From positions 124,001 through 188,000 of the forward strand of contig NZ_SCNG01000002.1 of NCBI RefSeq assembly GCF_005503555.1: DNA of 64,000 nucleotides, written 5' to 3'. Origin of the DNA: Rudaea sp. 3F27F6 (GTDB lineage Bacteria; Pseudomonadota; Gammaproteobacteria; Xanthomonadales; Rhodanobacteraceae). Below are positions 43,310-52,514 of the stretch, one piece after another; positions within the stretch are counted from its first letter, which is position 1; the number at the start of each line of letters is the position of its first letter. The position numbers and the translations under genes were made by a program. The notes beneath the pieces were generated by a model. That model saw only the letters and a program-made list of their open reading frames with translations. It searched no databases and was not told where the DNA came from.

Positions 43310-46219
43310 TTACCAGCGCGTACCGAGGGTGAGCGAGATCAGGCGGCCGCGGATGTCGGCCATGCGCGGGTCGTAGCCGGAGGTATAGCTGCTGTACTGC
43401 GGCATACGATTGAACGCATTGACCACGGCGATGTCGGCGTAGGCCTTGCGCAGAAACGAGTCGTCGCCGGCGAAGTCCTTGCCGAAGTCGTAGTGCAGCG
43501 ACGCGTCGAACGTCCAGTAGCCGCCGAGTTCGCGCGCGCCGTCGTAGTCGAGATACGAGCTGATGTAGTGCCCCGCCGCCTGCACGCTCCACGCGCCGTA
43601 GCTGTAGCCGAGCGACGTGGTGCCTTTCCAGCGCGTGGCGTACGCGTCGGTGTTGGCGCGGTTGAGGCGGTCTTCGAGCGGCACGCCGGGTGAGACCGCG
43701 GCGGAATATTTGTAGATCTCGGTGACGCTGAGCGCCGGACGGAACGTGCCGTAATCCGTGTCGACCTTGTAGCTCAGATCGAAATCGAAACCTTCGGCGA
43801 TCAGCTCGCCGTAGTTCGTGTAGCGCGCGTCGATGCGCACGACGCGGCCCGGATAGCCTTTGGCGATATCGTCCGCGGTCGGCGCCGCGCGCACGACCCT
43901 GCCGGCGAACACATCGGGGCTGCCGATGACGGTCAGCGGATTCGGCGCAATGATGCGATCACTCTGCGTCACACGAAAATGAGTCAAGCCGAGCTGCAGA
44001 TTCTCGATCGCGCGGCTCGACCAGACGAAACCGAACGAGCGCGAATTTCCGGTCTGCGGCTTGAGCTGCAGATTGCCGCCGTACTGGATCGCCAGCGGAT
44101 AGACTTCGCCGCCGCGCAGCGGATCGGGCACGTAGGCCTGTCCGGGATACACGATCGCCGCGCCGTAAACCGAGCGCAGATCCGGCGCCTTGTAGGCTTC
44201 GGCATAGCTCGCGCGCAGCAGCAGGGTTTCGGTCGGACGAAACTCCAGGCCGCCCTGCGGAGTGAAGCGGCTGCCGAAATCGCTGTAGCGGTCGTAGCGG
44301 CCCGCGAGCGTCAGCGCGAGCTTGTCGCCGGCCGATTCGCTGTCGGCGGCAAGCAATGGCACGTGCGCTTCAGTGAACAACGAATGCACATTGCGCGAAT
44401 AGGTTTCGCGATTGGCAAGGCCCTGACCGGGCGCCCACAACGTCTGCTCAACATGGTTGTATTCGCCGCCGAGCACGACGTTGACGGCACCGGCCGGCAG
44501 ATCGAACAGGCTGCCGCGCACGAAGCCGTTGACCGCCTGCAGTTTGCTCGACGAGTACACCGGCTGATCGGAGAACAGCTTGTCGAGCACCGCGCGCGAG
44601 GCCGGGCTGCCGGGCGAGAACAGATTGATCGACTTCGCCGGATCGGTGCTCGACAAGGCCTCGTCGAGGGCGTCGTAGTCGAGCGTGTTGAGATCCTTGC
44701 CGTTGAGGCGGTCGCTCGATTGCCACGCCGCGACTTCCCAATCCCAACGGTCGCCCCAGGCGCCCTTCAAGCCGCCGAGCACGCGCGAAAACTGTTCCGG
44801 ACCGATCATCGATCCGGGACGGCCGACGCTCGCAAAGCGATAGTCGACGAGCACGGGCACATGAAACGGATTGAACGGATTGTCAGCCGGAACGAGCTGC
44901 CGCGACAGACCCTCCGGAGAGAGATAGAGGCCCTGGCGCACCTGCGAATACATTGCCTGGAAAAACGCCTGCACCGTATTGCTGATCTCGTAGTGGCCGC
45001 TTGCCATCAGGCTGATGCGCCGCGTCGACGGCAGGATCGTTTCGCCGTACTGGCCGGAGCTGCATTTGTTCAAGATGCCGCTCGTGGCGAGAAAATCCGC
45101 GGGCGTCGACGCGCCGCCGTAGGGAATCCCGGCGGACGACGACGGCAGTCCCGGCAGCGGCTTGCCGTCGACCGAATAGACGTTGCCCGGCAGGCACGCA
45201 GTCGAACGGCGGTCACGGCCGCCGTAGCGGCGATAATCCTTGTCTGCGGTCAGGTCGCGGTCCGTGCTCAGCAGCGCACCGCGCACTTGATAGCTGCCGA
45301 CCAGGGCGAGATTGCCGCGCTCGAATTTTTTGCCCCAGGCCGCGCTGACGGTCGAATCGCGGTAGCCGCCTTCGGTCGGGCCGCCCGTGGTGAGGCTGAC
45401 TTCGCCGCCGTCGAGATCCTTGCGCAGGATGATGTTGACGACGCCGCCGATCGCATCGCTGCCGTACACCGCCGACGCGGCTTCGGGCACGATCTCGATG
45501 CGCTCGACGAGTGCAATCGGAATATTGTTGATATCGAACGGACTGCCGAACGACTGATTGACTCCCGAACCTTCGACCGAGCGACCGTCGAGCAGGACCA
45601 GGGTCGAGCCGACCGGCAGGCCGCGCAGGCGCACCGTGCTCGCGCCGCCGATGATGTCGGCGCGCGCCTCGGTCACCACGGTCGAAACCGTCGACAAGGT
45701 ATTGAGAAAGTCGCTGACCGTTTTGCGCCCGCTCTGCGCGATGTCGCGCGAGGTGTAGACCTTCATCTCCTGCGGCCCTTCGATCGTCGTCTGCAGAAGA
45801 CGCGAGCCGGTCACCGAGATTTTTTCGAACTCGGTCGGCGTTTCGCTCGCGGGCGGCGATGCGGCGTCCGCCTGTTTCGCGGCGCTCGGCGGCTTCGGCG
45901 CCGGGGCACCGTCCTTGACGATCAGGATCGCGCCGGACACGTCGCGTCGCACGCTGAAGCCGCTGCCGCGCAGCAGGCGCGTAAGCGCTTCGTCGGCCGA
46001 GAGATTGCCGCTCACGCCGTCGGTATGCGCGCCTTTGAGCTGGTCGGCGCGATAGATGAATTCCGCGCCCGATTGTTTTGCCAGCGCATCGAGCGCGCCG
46101 ACCAGTTCACCGGCCGGAATATTGATCGGTTTGACTTCGCCGGCCTGCGCGGCGATCGCGAGCGAGACGGAACAGGCCATCGCCAGCAGAGTGGTACGCA
46201 ACGTTCGATTTTTTTGCAT
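43310..46219 (-). CDS. TonB-dependent receptor with N-terminal STN signalling domain
   Basis: 969 aa. Signal peptide ends AAQAGE. The STN (secretin/TonB N-terminal) domain at about 28-105 (INIPAGELVGALDALAKQSG; LKGAHTDGVSGNLSADEALT) marks a transducer that talks to the FecR anti-sigma factor. The plug includes STVRLRGLPVGSTLVLLDGR and IEIVPEAASAVYGSDAIGGV. The barrel ends ISLTLGTRW with a terminal aromatic. Together with downstream-encoded S9 peptidase it probably takes up and senses a peptide or modified peptide rather than a siderophore (inference). Confidence 0.93.
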   Translation of the reverse strand: MQKNRTLRTTLLAMACSVSLAIAAQAGEVKPINIPAGELVGALDALAKQSGAEFIYRADQLKGAHTDGVSGNLSADEALTRLLRGSGFSVRRDVSGAILIVKDGAPAPKPPSAAKQADAASPPASETPTEFEKISVTGSRLLQTTIEGPQEMKVYTSRDIAQSGRKTVSDFLNTLSTVSTVVTEARADIIGGASTVRLRGLPVGSTLVLLDGRSVEGSGVNQSFGSPFDINNIPIALVERIEIVPEAASAVYGSDAIGGVVNIILRKDLDGGEVSLTTGGPTEGGYRDSTVSAAWGKKFERGNLALVGSYQVRGALLSTDRDLTADKDYRRYGGRDRRSTACLPGNVYSVDGKPLPGLPSSSAGIPYGGASTPADFLATSGILNKCSSGQYGETILPSTRRISLMASGHYEISNTVQAFFQAMYSQVRQGLYLSPEGLSRQLVPADNPFNPFHVPVLVDYRFASVGRPGSMIGPEQFSRVLGGLKGAWGDRWDWEVAAWQSSDRLNGKDLNTLDYDALDEALSSTDPAKSINLFSPGSPASRAVLDKLFSDQPVYSSSKLQAVNGFVRGSLFDLPAGAVNVVLGGEYNHVEQTLWAPGQGLANRETYSRNVHSLFTEAHVPLLAADSESAGDKLALTLAGRYDRYSDFGSRFTPQGGLEFRPTETLLLRASYAEAYKAPDLRSVYGAAIVYPGQAYVPDPLRGGEVYPLAIQYGGNLQLKPQTGNSRSFGFVWSSRAIENLQLGLTHFRVTQSDRIIAPNPLTVIGSPDVFAGRVVRAAPTADDIAKGYPGRVVRIDARYTNYGELIAEGFDFDLSYKVDTDYGTFRPALSVTEIYKYSAAVSPGVPLEDRLNRANTDAYATRWKGTTSLGYSYGAWSVQAAGHYISSYLDYDGARELGGYWTFDASLHYDFGKDFAGDDSFLRKAYADIAVVNAFNRMPQYSSYTSGYDPRMADIRGRLISLTLGTRW

Positions 46220-46387
46220 TATCGATATCCCTCCCCTTGCCGCGAGATTGCGGCTACGTGGGATATCGAGACGAACGTGTGCGCCAAATCCCCCAGTCGA
46301 TCGCGATCATTTTAGCCGGAGCGGACTCTTCACCGTGCGCACGCATGCGCAACAGCGCCCGCGGCGACGCGTCGGTCGCAACGCGCT

Positions 46388-47479
46388 TCACTCGCTGTGA
46401 AGCACGATTCTGTCGCCCTCTTGCTCCGCGCGAATCGAAAACCCTTCCTTGAGCAATCTCACGAACGCGTCGGTGTTCGACCAGCGGAAATGTCCGCCGA
46501 CGCGCACCGCGCCCGCGCGCGCATCGGCGACCACGATCTTGCGCGCGTTGTAGCGATTGAACTCCGCGGCTGCTTCGCTCAACGGCGTGTCGCGGAACTG
46601 GATAAAGCCGCCGCGCCAGCTCAGATATTCCTCGGCCTTGTCGACGGCAAGCGACTGCACGCTCACGCCGTCCTTGCCGGAGAAGGCGACGCTGCCGGCC
46701 GGCAGACGTAGATCGGACTGTGCCGGCGCGCCCGCGCTCGACACGAGGCGCACCACGCCCTCGGTGACGACGACGCGAATGCCGTCGCTTTCGCGGCGCA
46801 CCGAAAAGCGCGTGCCGACCGCGACCACGCGGCGCTCGCCGGCCGCAACCACGAAGGGGCGCGCCGCATCCTTGGCGACTTCGAAATAGGCTTCGCCCTG
46901 CTGCAGTTCGATGTGACGCTCGTGCCGCGACATCGTCGTTGTGACGCGGCTGTCGCTGCTCAGCGTGGCCTGCGAGCCGTCGCTCAAGGCAACCGATTCG
47001 GTCGCACTGAGCGGCGTCGAGTAAATCGCGCTTTGCACTGCGGAGTAGCGAAACCAGCCGAAGCCGAGCGCAACGATCAAAGCAAAGCACGCCGCGACCG
47101 CGGCAAATTTCGCACGCAGCGAACGACGGCGCGACGCATGCCGTTCGCGCTCACGTCTACGCGCTGCGCCCGCAACGCGCGAAGGCGGCGCCGCATTCGA
47201 TGCGGCCGTCTCTTCGTTCGACGCGCCGCGATTGACGAAAGGCGACAAGGTCCATTCGCCCTTCGCCGGAATTTGCCCAGCCGGCACGCCCGCGCCGAGC
47301 GCCTTGAGTCGATCCGCCTGCTGCCACGCGTGACGCAAGCGGATATAGGCGACGCGATGCGCGGTGTCGGCCTGCAGCCACGCATCGAGTTGCGCCTGCT
47401 CGGTCTGCGACCAGCCATCGGCATCGCGCCGGGCCAGCCACGCGGCAGCGTCGCGTTCGATCCTCGTGCTATCGCTCAT
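46388..47479 (-). CDS. FecR-family anti-sigma factor / transmembrane regulator
   Basis: 363 aa from ATG 47479. The N-terminal DUF4880-like cytoplasmic helix bundle (ERDAAAWLARRDADGWSQTE) binds the sigma factor. A single membrane segment lies at about 135-155 (AAVAACFALIVALGFGWFRY) and the periplasmic FecR domain follows (LSDGSQATLSSDSRVTT; IELQQGEAYFEVAKD; FSVRRESDGIRVVVTEG). The C-terminal STN-like fold (EAAAEFNRYNARKIVV) contacts the receptor. The start overlaps the sigma gene by 11 bp, so the two are coupled. Confidence 0.93.
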   Translation of the reverse strand: MSDSTRIERDAAAWLARRDADGWSQTEQAQLDAWLQADTAHRVAYIRLRHAWQQADRLKALGAGVPAGQIPAKGEWTLSPFVNRGASNEETAASNAAPPSRVAGAARRRERERHASRRRSLRAKFAAVAACFALIVALGFGWFRYSAVQSAIYSTPLSATESVALSDGSQATLSSDSRVTTTMSRHERHIELQQGEAYFEVAKDAARPFVVAAGERRVVAVGTRFSVRRESDGIRVVVTEGVVRLVSSAGAPAQSDLRLPAGSVAFSGKDGVSVQSLAVDKAEEYLSWRGGFIQFRDTPLSEAAAEFNRYNARKIVVADARAGAVRVGGHFRWSNTDAFVRLLKEGFSIRAEQEGDRIVLHSE

Positions 47480-48044
47480 CTCCGCTCCCTGCATGCAAAC
47501 TCTTCGCGCCGACGGACCCGGCCGATTGCGCCGCCGCAGCGCCGTAGACATAGTCGGCGATCACGCGCGCACCCTTGGCGATCTGTTTCTCCACCGTCTT
47601 CTCGGTGATGCCGAGTTGCGCCGCGACCTCTTTCTGCGACATTTCCTGCACGCGGCGCAGCCAGACGACTTCGCGGCAGCGTTCGGGCAGACGATCGAAC
47701 GCCTCGGCGAGGCGCTTGAGTTCCTGCCGCGCACTCATCTGCTGCTCGGGCGAGATCTCGTCTATCAAGACGTTGAACGCATCCGGATCCCCCACCGCTT
47801 CGATCGACACGATGCGCGCGCGGCGCTGGCGGTCGGTCAGCAGATGGCGCGCGGTGGTGAACAGGAACGATTTCGGCGACTGCGGCCGCGACTTCGCCGC
47901 AGCCTCGTAGACTTTGACGTAGATCTCCTGGCGCAGATCGGCAATCTCGTCGCTGCGCGGCCACACGCGTCCGAGATAGCGCACGAGCGCCGCCTCGTGC
48001 ACGAGAATTTCCTCGGCGAACCAGATGTCCAGCGTTTCATCCAT
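47469..48044 (-). CDS. FecI-type ECF sigma factor
   Basis: 191 aa. Sigma region 2 at about 20-85 (EIADLRQEIYVKVYEAAAKS; KSFLFTTARHLLTDRQRR) and region 4 HTH at about 115-165 (RLPERCREVVWLRRVQEMSQ; KEVAAQLGITEKTVEKQIAK). Directs transcription of the downstream TonB receptor and peptidase genes when the receptor is occupied (known for the family). It lies 148 bp downstream of the DUF2268 gene. Confidence 0.94.
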   Translation of the reverse strand: MDETLDIWFAEEILVHEAALVRYLGRVWPRSDEIADLRQEIYVKVYEAAAKSRPQSPKSFLFTTARHLLTDRQRRARIVSIEAVGDPDAFNVLIDEISPEQQMSARQELKRLAEAFDRLPERCREVVWLRRVQEMSQKEVAAQLGITEKTVEKQIAKGARVIADYVYGAAAAQSAGSVGAKSLHAGSGDER

Positions 48045-48191
48045 CGCCGAACCTTACTGTAAATGCCAAAGCCTGCGCCGCGTCGCCGACTATATTTTTT
48101 CCGGCGCCGGTCCGGCATGGGGGATTTTCCGCGCTCGTTCGTCGCTCCGTGATTTAACGGATTCGCAGCGAAAATCGAGCCGGGATCGGCA

Positions 48192-49121
48192 TCATCGAGC
48201 CGCCGCCGGATGCCAGCCGCTGTTGGCGAGGAAGGCATCGGCGTCGCGCATCGTAAAGATGTCGCGCAACGCCTGATGCTTGTCCTTCGCGTGCAGGTAA
48301 TAGGCTTTGACGATGCGATAGCCGACCCAATAGCCCAAGTCGCCCGGATGCTCGGCGTCGCCGGGGCCGTTATAGAGCCAATGTGACAGATCGGTTTTGT
48401 CCTTGTCGCCAAGAAAGGCTGCTTCGATCTCGGCCTCGCGGCCCTTGGTCCAGGCTTTGAGCTGACTCTGACCGATCTCGCCGGCGATCAGCTCGGCGTT
48501 GAACTCCGCGGCACCTTCGATAAGCGAGAGCATCAGCACCGTGGCGCCCGGGTCGCCGGGATTGAGCAGTTGCAGCTCGGCGGGCTGCTGGATATGGCCC
48601 AACTCGTGCGCGATGTTGTAGACGAAGCGGTTCTCGAGATTCGGGTTCATGAAGTTGGCCGCGCACATCGCTTCGAGCCCGATCGAAATGCCCGTCGCAT
48701 CGGTAATGCCCACGGGCCGGCCGCGGCCGACGAGCAAGGTCACCGGCGCGAATTTCGCCTCGGGATACCGCCGCGCCAGTTCGGCGAAGGCGCCGCTCAA
48801 ACGCTGCTTCACCCTCGGCAGAACCGCCATGCAACGCCGTGCGTCCTCGTAGGTCTGCGGATGCTTGTCGATCGTTTCGACGATGCGCGCGCCGGTGAGG
48901 TTCCTCAGCTTCGCGAAGCGGTGCAGCCCTTCCGAACCCGCGGCGAGATAATCGCGATCGAGCTGCTCGGCAGTCGGATGGCCTGCCGCCGCTTCGTAGA
49001 CTTTGTAGAAGAGCGCGACGTCGTCGGTCAGAATTTGCGGCGCATTCGCGGGCGCCGCCGGCAATGCGGCGGCGAGTGTGGCAAGCGCGGCGGCAGCGAA
49101 TGTCTTCAGTGCAATCGGCAT
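48192..49121 (-). CDS. DUF2268-type predicted zinc protease, exported
   Basis: 309 aa from ATG 49121 (GGAG 7 nt upstream; ATG 49124 also possible). Signal peptide ends APANAP. The zinc motif HELGH lies in VYNIAHELGHIQQPAELQLL at about residue 175, with a downstream Glu (EGAAEFNAELIAGE) as third ligand, which fits the gluzincin pattern of DUF2268. Upstream of, and same strand as, the FecI operon; may contribute to handling of the same peptide substrate, but spacing (147 bp) leaves co-transcription open. Confidence 0.8.
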   Translation of the reverse strand: MPIALKTFAAAALATLAAALPAAPANAPQILTDDVALFYKVYEAAAGHPTAEQLDRDYLAAGSEGLHRFAKLRNLTGARIVETIDKHPQTYEDARRCMAVLPRVKQRLSGAFAELARRYPEAKFAPVTLLVGRGRPVGITDATGISIGLEAMCAANFMNPNLENRFVYNIAHELGHIQQPAELQLLNPGDPGATVLMLSLIEGAAEFNAELIAGEIGQSQLKAWTKGREAEIEAAFLGDKDKTDLSHWLYNGPGDAEHPGDLGYWVGYRIVKAYYLHAKDKHQALRDIFTMRDADAFLANSGWHPAAAR

Positions 49122-49124
49122 CAT

Positions 49125-49378
49125 CGATCTCCGGTATGGCGAGTCGGTCTTCCGGCATTCCGTCGGTATGGGACGCATCGGCGAACTTGCTGCGCCGGCG
49201 CCGATGCTCGACCGTCGATCGATGCTACTTGTTTGCCGGATCGATTGGCACTGTCGTATTCGCTGGCCTTACGAAGCACAGCCGTGCTACTTGGATAGGA
49301 GTGATCGAGCGTCCGCAAGCCTCGTCCTCTTCCGCTCGAACCGTCTAGCTGGGCTGCACGAGTCTGATCGATCTCCGC
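49125..49378. other. Intergenic region between DUF2268 and MerC genes
   Basis: 254 bp, probably carrying the DUF2268 promoter. No clear repeat or gene seen. Confidence 0.35.
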
Positions 49379-49822
49379 TCAACTAGGGCTTCGCTGTCCA
49401 CGCGCCGCGCGCAAATTGAACAGATGCGCCGCGGCGAGGCTGCCGCCGCCGACGGTTGCGAGCAAGGTATGCCACAACACGTCGCTCTGTAGCGGCGACA
49501 ACGCGGCGCAGAGCAGCAGCGCGCTGCCCGCGACCGCACAGGCCGCGGGCAGCGTGCGCCGGTGGCGCCCCCAGCCCAATGCGGTGCTCAGCAGGGCGAC
49601 GCTCGATGCGGCCAGTGCGAGCAGCCACTCATAGCGCATCGCGAACAACAGCGCGGTGGCGAAACGATGCGCCGGATGACCCCAGGCGTACAGCGCCAGC
49701 GTCAACGATGGAATCGTTGCAAAGGCGATCGGTATGGCCAGACAGTGCAGCGCACACGACACGGAAACGATAACGCCGACGCGATCCACCCTGGTTCGCG
49801 CTGCGCTCACTGTGAAACTCAT
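49379..49822 (-). CDS. MerC-domain membrane protein
   Basis: 147 aa with four hydrophobic segments. The opening helix DRVGVIVSVSCALHCLAIPI with the Cys-x3-Cys-type metal-thiolate arrangement and the tail AAAHLFNLRAAR with a short hydrophilic end match MerC-domain proteins. There are no mercury-resistance genes nearby. It reads away from a probable Zur site shared with the DUF2796-ABC operon, so a role in zinc or other divalent metal movement is more likely (inference). Confidence 0.85.
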   Translation of the reverse strand: MSFTVSAARTRVDRVGVIVSVSCALHCLAIPIAFATIPSLTLALYAWGHPAHRFATALLFAMRYEWLLALAASSVALLSTALGWGRHRRTLPAACAVAGSALLLCAALSPLQSDVLWHTLLATVGGGSLAAAHLFNLRAARGQRSPS

Positions 49823-49863
49823 TTGCTGGCCTGCACCCGTATTGACGGGCTCGATACGAAAAC

Positions 49864-49881
49864 GTTATGTTATAACATATC
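49864..49881. promoter_or_regulatory. Probable Zur box between merC-like and DUF2796 genes
   Basis: 18-bp dyad GTTATGTTATAACATATC with 8 of 9 pairs matching and a perfect core ATGTTATAACAT (49867-49878). It agrees closely with published proteobacterial Zur sites of the form GATATGTTATAACATATC. It lies in the 85-bp divergent spacer, in an AT-rich patch, positioned to control both directions. Confidence 0.8.
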
Positions 49882-49907
49882 AATATCGATAAACATTCGA
49901 CCACGTC

Positions 49908-50495
49908 ATGCAACATTCCGCCTTCGCCGACTCGGCCCGTTTGTCCTGCGGCTTGCGCTGCGTGCTATTGCTACTCGCCGCCACGCTCAGCAATTCCGTA
50001 CACGCGCAAATTCAGCGCCAGCACGGCGCGCACGTACACGGTGAAGCGACGCTCAATCTGGCCCTCGACGCCAGCCAGCTCACCTTGACCCTCGAAGCGC
50101 CCGGCATGAGCTTCGCCGGCTTCGAGCATGCGCCGCGCGACGGCGGCGAACGCAAGACGCTAGACGACACGATCGCCGCACTGAAGGCGCCGGCGGGCTG
50201 GCTCGTCCTGCCACCCGCGGCCGGCTGCAAACTCGACGAGGCCAAAGTCACTCCGCACGGTTTCGGTGGCACCTATACCGCGGAACAAGGTGGCGACGCG
50301 CACGGCGCACACTCCGACTTCGACGCCGCCTATCGCTTCACTTGCGCCACACCTGCGGCGCTGCGCGCGCTCGACCTGCGCCTGTTCGAACGCTTCCCGA
50401 GCCTGCACAAACTGCGCATCAACCTGGTTCTGCCCGAGCGGCAGGACAGCGTGACCTTGGTGCCCGGCGACACGCGCGTGACGCTGTCGCCATGA
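49908..50495 (+). CDS. DUF2796 (ZrgA-like) periplasmic zinc-associated protein
   Basis: 195 aa with a signal peptide ending NSVHAQ. The mature N-terminus is His-rich (QRQHGAHVHGEATLNLALD) and a second His cluster is GGDAHGAHSDFDAAYRF, both plausible metal sites. DUF2796 includes ZrgA of Vibrio, a Zur-regulated zinc uptake component. First gene after the Zur box; its stop overlaps the ABC ATPase start (ATGA). Likely the periplasmic metal-binding partner of the ABC system. Confidence 0.88.
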   Translation: MQHSAFADSARLSCGLRCVLLLLAATLSNSVHAQIQRQHGAHVHGEATLNLALDASQLTLTLEAPGMSFAGFEHAPRDGGERKTLDDTIAALKAPAGWLVLPPAAGCKLDEAKVTPHGFGGTYTAEQGGDAHGAHSDFDAAYRFTCATPAALRALDLRLFERFPSLHKLRINLVLPERQDSVTLVPGDTRVTLSP

Positions 50496-51247
50496 ATGCC
50501 TCGCTCGCGGCCGTGCTGCCGTTTCGCGAAACGACGGTCGAACTGCGCGACCTGCAGTTCGCGTGGCGTGGCGCCGCACCCTTGCTCGACATCGAAAATC
50601 TGTCGATCGCCCGCGGCGAACGCGTGTTCCTGCAGGGCGCAAGCGGCAGCGGCAAAAGCACCCTGCTCGGCCTGCTCGCGGGCGTGCTGCTGCCGCAGCG
50701 CGGCGCAGTGCGCGTGCTCGGCAACCGCATCAACGATTTGCGCGGCGCACAGCGCGACCGCTTCCGCGCCGACCACATCGGCTTTGTCTTCCAGATGTTC
50801 AACCTGCTGCCGTTTCTGTCCGTGCGCGAGAACATTCTGCTTGCCTGCCGCTTCTCGGCACTGCGCTCGCAGCAAGTGTCCGAGCGTGGAACGCTCGCAG
50901 CGGAAGCCGATCGCCTGCTCGCCGCGCTCGATCTCGATCCCGCGCTGATCGGCGCCAAAGCCGTCGGCGAACTGAGCATCGGCCAACAGCAGCGCGTCGC
51001 CGTCGCGCGAGCGCTGATCGGCGCGCCGGAACTTGTGATCGCCGACGAGCCCACCTCGGCGCTCGATGCCGATGCGCGCGCGGCCTTTCTCGGCCTGCTG
51101 TTCGCAGAATGCCAACGCGCGGGCACGACCCTGGTGTTCGTCAGCCACGACGACAGCCTGGCGCCGCGGTTCGATCGCCGCGTCGCGCTGGCCGAGATCA
51201 ACCGCGCCGCGCTTCCCGTGCGCAGCGCGCGCGCCGCAGGCCGTTGA
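50492..51247 (+). CDS. ABC transporter ATPase of the zinc island (LolD/MacB-like)
   Basis: 251 aa. Walker A GASGSGKST (49-57), Q-loop FVFQMFNLLPFLSVREN, signature LSIGQQQRVAVARAL, Walker B LVIADEPTSALD and H-loop FVSHDDS are all intact. Sequence type is that of LolD/MacB (MetN-unlike) ATPases that work with FtsX-fold permeases. Start ATG 50492 is coupled to the DUF2796 stop. Corresponds to ZrgB of the Vibrio zinc-regulated cluster by gene order (inference). Confidence 0.92.
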   Translation: MNASLAAVLPFRETTVELRDLQFAWRGAAPLLDIENLSIARGERVFLQGASGSGKSTLLGLLAGVLLPQRGAVRVLGNRINDLRGAQRDRFRADHIGFVFQMFNLLPFLSVRENILLACRFSALRSQQVSERGTLAAEADRLLAALDLDPALIGAKAVGELSIGQQQRVAVARALIGAPELVIADEPTSALDADARAAFLGLLFAECQRAGTTLVFVSHDDSLAPRFDRRVALAEINRAALPVRSARAAGR

Positions 51248-51250
51248 ACC

Positions 51251-52510
51251 ATGCGCCTGCTGCCGCTCGCCCTCAAAAGCCTGCGCAACCGCCGCTTCAC
51301 CGTCGCCTTGACCGTGTTCACCCTCGCGTTGAGCGTCTGCCTGCTGCTCGGCGTCGAACGCGTGCGCACGCAAACGCGCGAGAGCTTCGCCAGCACCGTG
51401 TCCGGCACCGATCTTATCGTCGGTGCGCGCTCCGGTCCGGTGAATCTGCTGCTCTACGCGATCTTCCATATCGGCGATGCGACGAACAATGTGTCCTGGC
51501 AGAGCTACAAGGAAATCGCCGCGCTGCCCGACGTCGCCTGGTCCGTGCCGATCTCGCTCGGCGACTCGCATCGCGGCTACCGCGTCGTTGGCACGAGTGC
51601 GGATTTCTTTACCCACTATCGTTACGGCGCCAAACACACCTTGAGCTTCGCCCAAGGCGATGCGTTCTCCGATCTGTACGACGCGGTCCTCGGCGCCGAA
51701 GCGGCACGCAAGCTCGGCTATCGGCTCGGCGACGGCATCGTCGTCGCGCACGGCACCGGCCGCGCGACGATCGCCGAGCACAAGGACAAGCCGTTCCGCG
51801 TCGCCGGCATCCTGCAGGCGACCGGCACGCCGGTCGATGCAAGCGTGTTCGTCAGTCTCGCAGCGATCGAGGCGATCCATGCTGACTGGCAGTACGGCAC
51901 GCGCCTGCCCGGCGCCGGCGTGAGCGCCGACGCGGCGCGCAAGCTCGACCTGACGCCGAAGACGATCACCGCATTCCTGCTCGGCCTGAAGTCACGCGTG
52001 GCGACCTTCGGCGTGCAGCGCGCGATCAACGAGTACGAGGCCGAACCGCTGCTCGCGATCCTGCCCGGTGTGACTCTGCAACAACTGTGGGGCCTCGTCG
52101 GCATCGCCGAGAACGCGCTGCGCCTGATCAGTGCGCTGGTCGTGCTCGTCGTGCTCGCCGGCATGCTCACCGCGCTCGTCACCACGCTCACCGAGCGCCG
52201 CCGCGAGATGGCGATCCTGCGCGCACTCGGTGCCACGCCGCTGACGATCTTCGGCCTGCTCCTGCTCGAAGCGCTGCTGCTTGCGGCCTGCGGCGCGCTG
52301 GCCGGCATCGCCCTGCTCTACCTCGCGCTGGCGTTCACGCAGCGCGCGTTGCTCGACGGTTACGGCATCGCCATCGCACTGACGCCGCCTACGGCGACGG
52401 AACTGATCCTCATCGGCGGCGTGTTGCTCGCCGGCCTCGTCGCGGGCCTCGTGCCGGCCGCGCTCGCTTATCGCAACGCGCTCGCCGACGGCCTCACGAT
52501 CAGGACTTGA
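51251..52510 (+). CDS. ABC transporter permease, FtsX/MacB fold
   Basis: 419 aa. One membrane segment at the N-terminus (FTVALTVFTLALSVCLLLGV), a periplasmic domain of about 210 residues (VSGTDLIVGARSGPVNLLLY; PFRVAGILQATGTPVDASVF), then three C-terminal segments with the FtsX core ERRREMAILRALGATPLTI. Such permeases usually extract or move envelope molecules by mechanotransmission rather than importing ions. Together with a DUF2796 protein and Zur box this gives a zinc-related but mechanistically open ABC machine. Confidence 0.92.
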   Translation: MRLLPLALKSLRNRRFTVALTVFTLALSVCLLLGVERVRTQTRESFASTVSGTDLIVGARSGPVNLLLYAIFHIGDATNNVSWQSYKEIAALPDVAWSVPISLGDSHRGYRVVGTSADFFTHYRYGAKHTLSFAQGDAFSDLYDAVLGAEAARKLGYRLGDGIVVAHGTGRATIAEHKDKPFRVAGILQATGTPVDASVFVSLAAIEAIHADWQYGTRLPGAGVSADAARKLDLTPKTITAFLLGLKSRVATFGVQRAINEYEAEPLLAILPGVTLQQLWGLVGIAENALRLISALVVLVVLAGMLTALVTTLTERRREMAILRALGATPLTIFGLLLLEALLLAACGALAGIALLYLALAFTQRALLDGYGIAIALTPPTATELILIGGVLLAGLVAGLVPAALAYRNALADGLTIRT

Positions 52511-52514
52511 AACC

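Noticed and set aside
43979-46315. A 778-codon plus-strand frame opposite the STN-type TonB receptor
   Set aside because: Arg/Ala-rich antisense translation with no domain; the receptor frame is complete with signal peptide and terminal aromatic residue.
40895-48044. Search for a lasso peptide precursor and maturation genes near the S9 peptidase/FecIR locus
   Set aside because: No short precursor-like frame, asparagine-synthetase-like or transglutaminase-like gene found; the locus is reported without a biosynthetic cluster.
49379-49822. MerC as part of a mercury resistance operon
   Set aside because: No merR/T/P/A genes nearby and a Zur-like site in the promoter; zinc context is the better reading.
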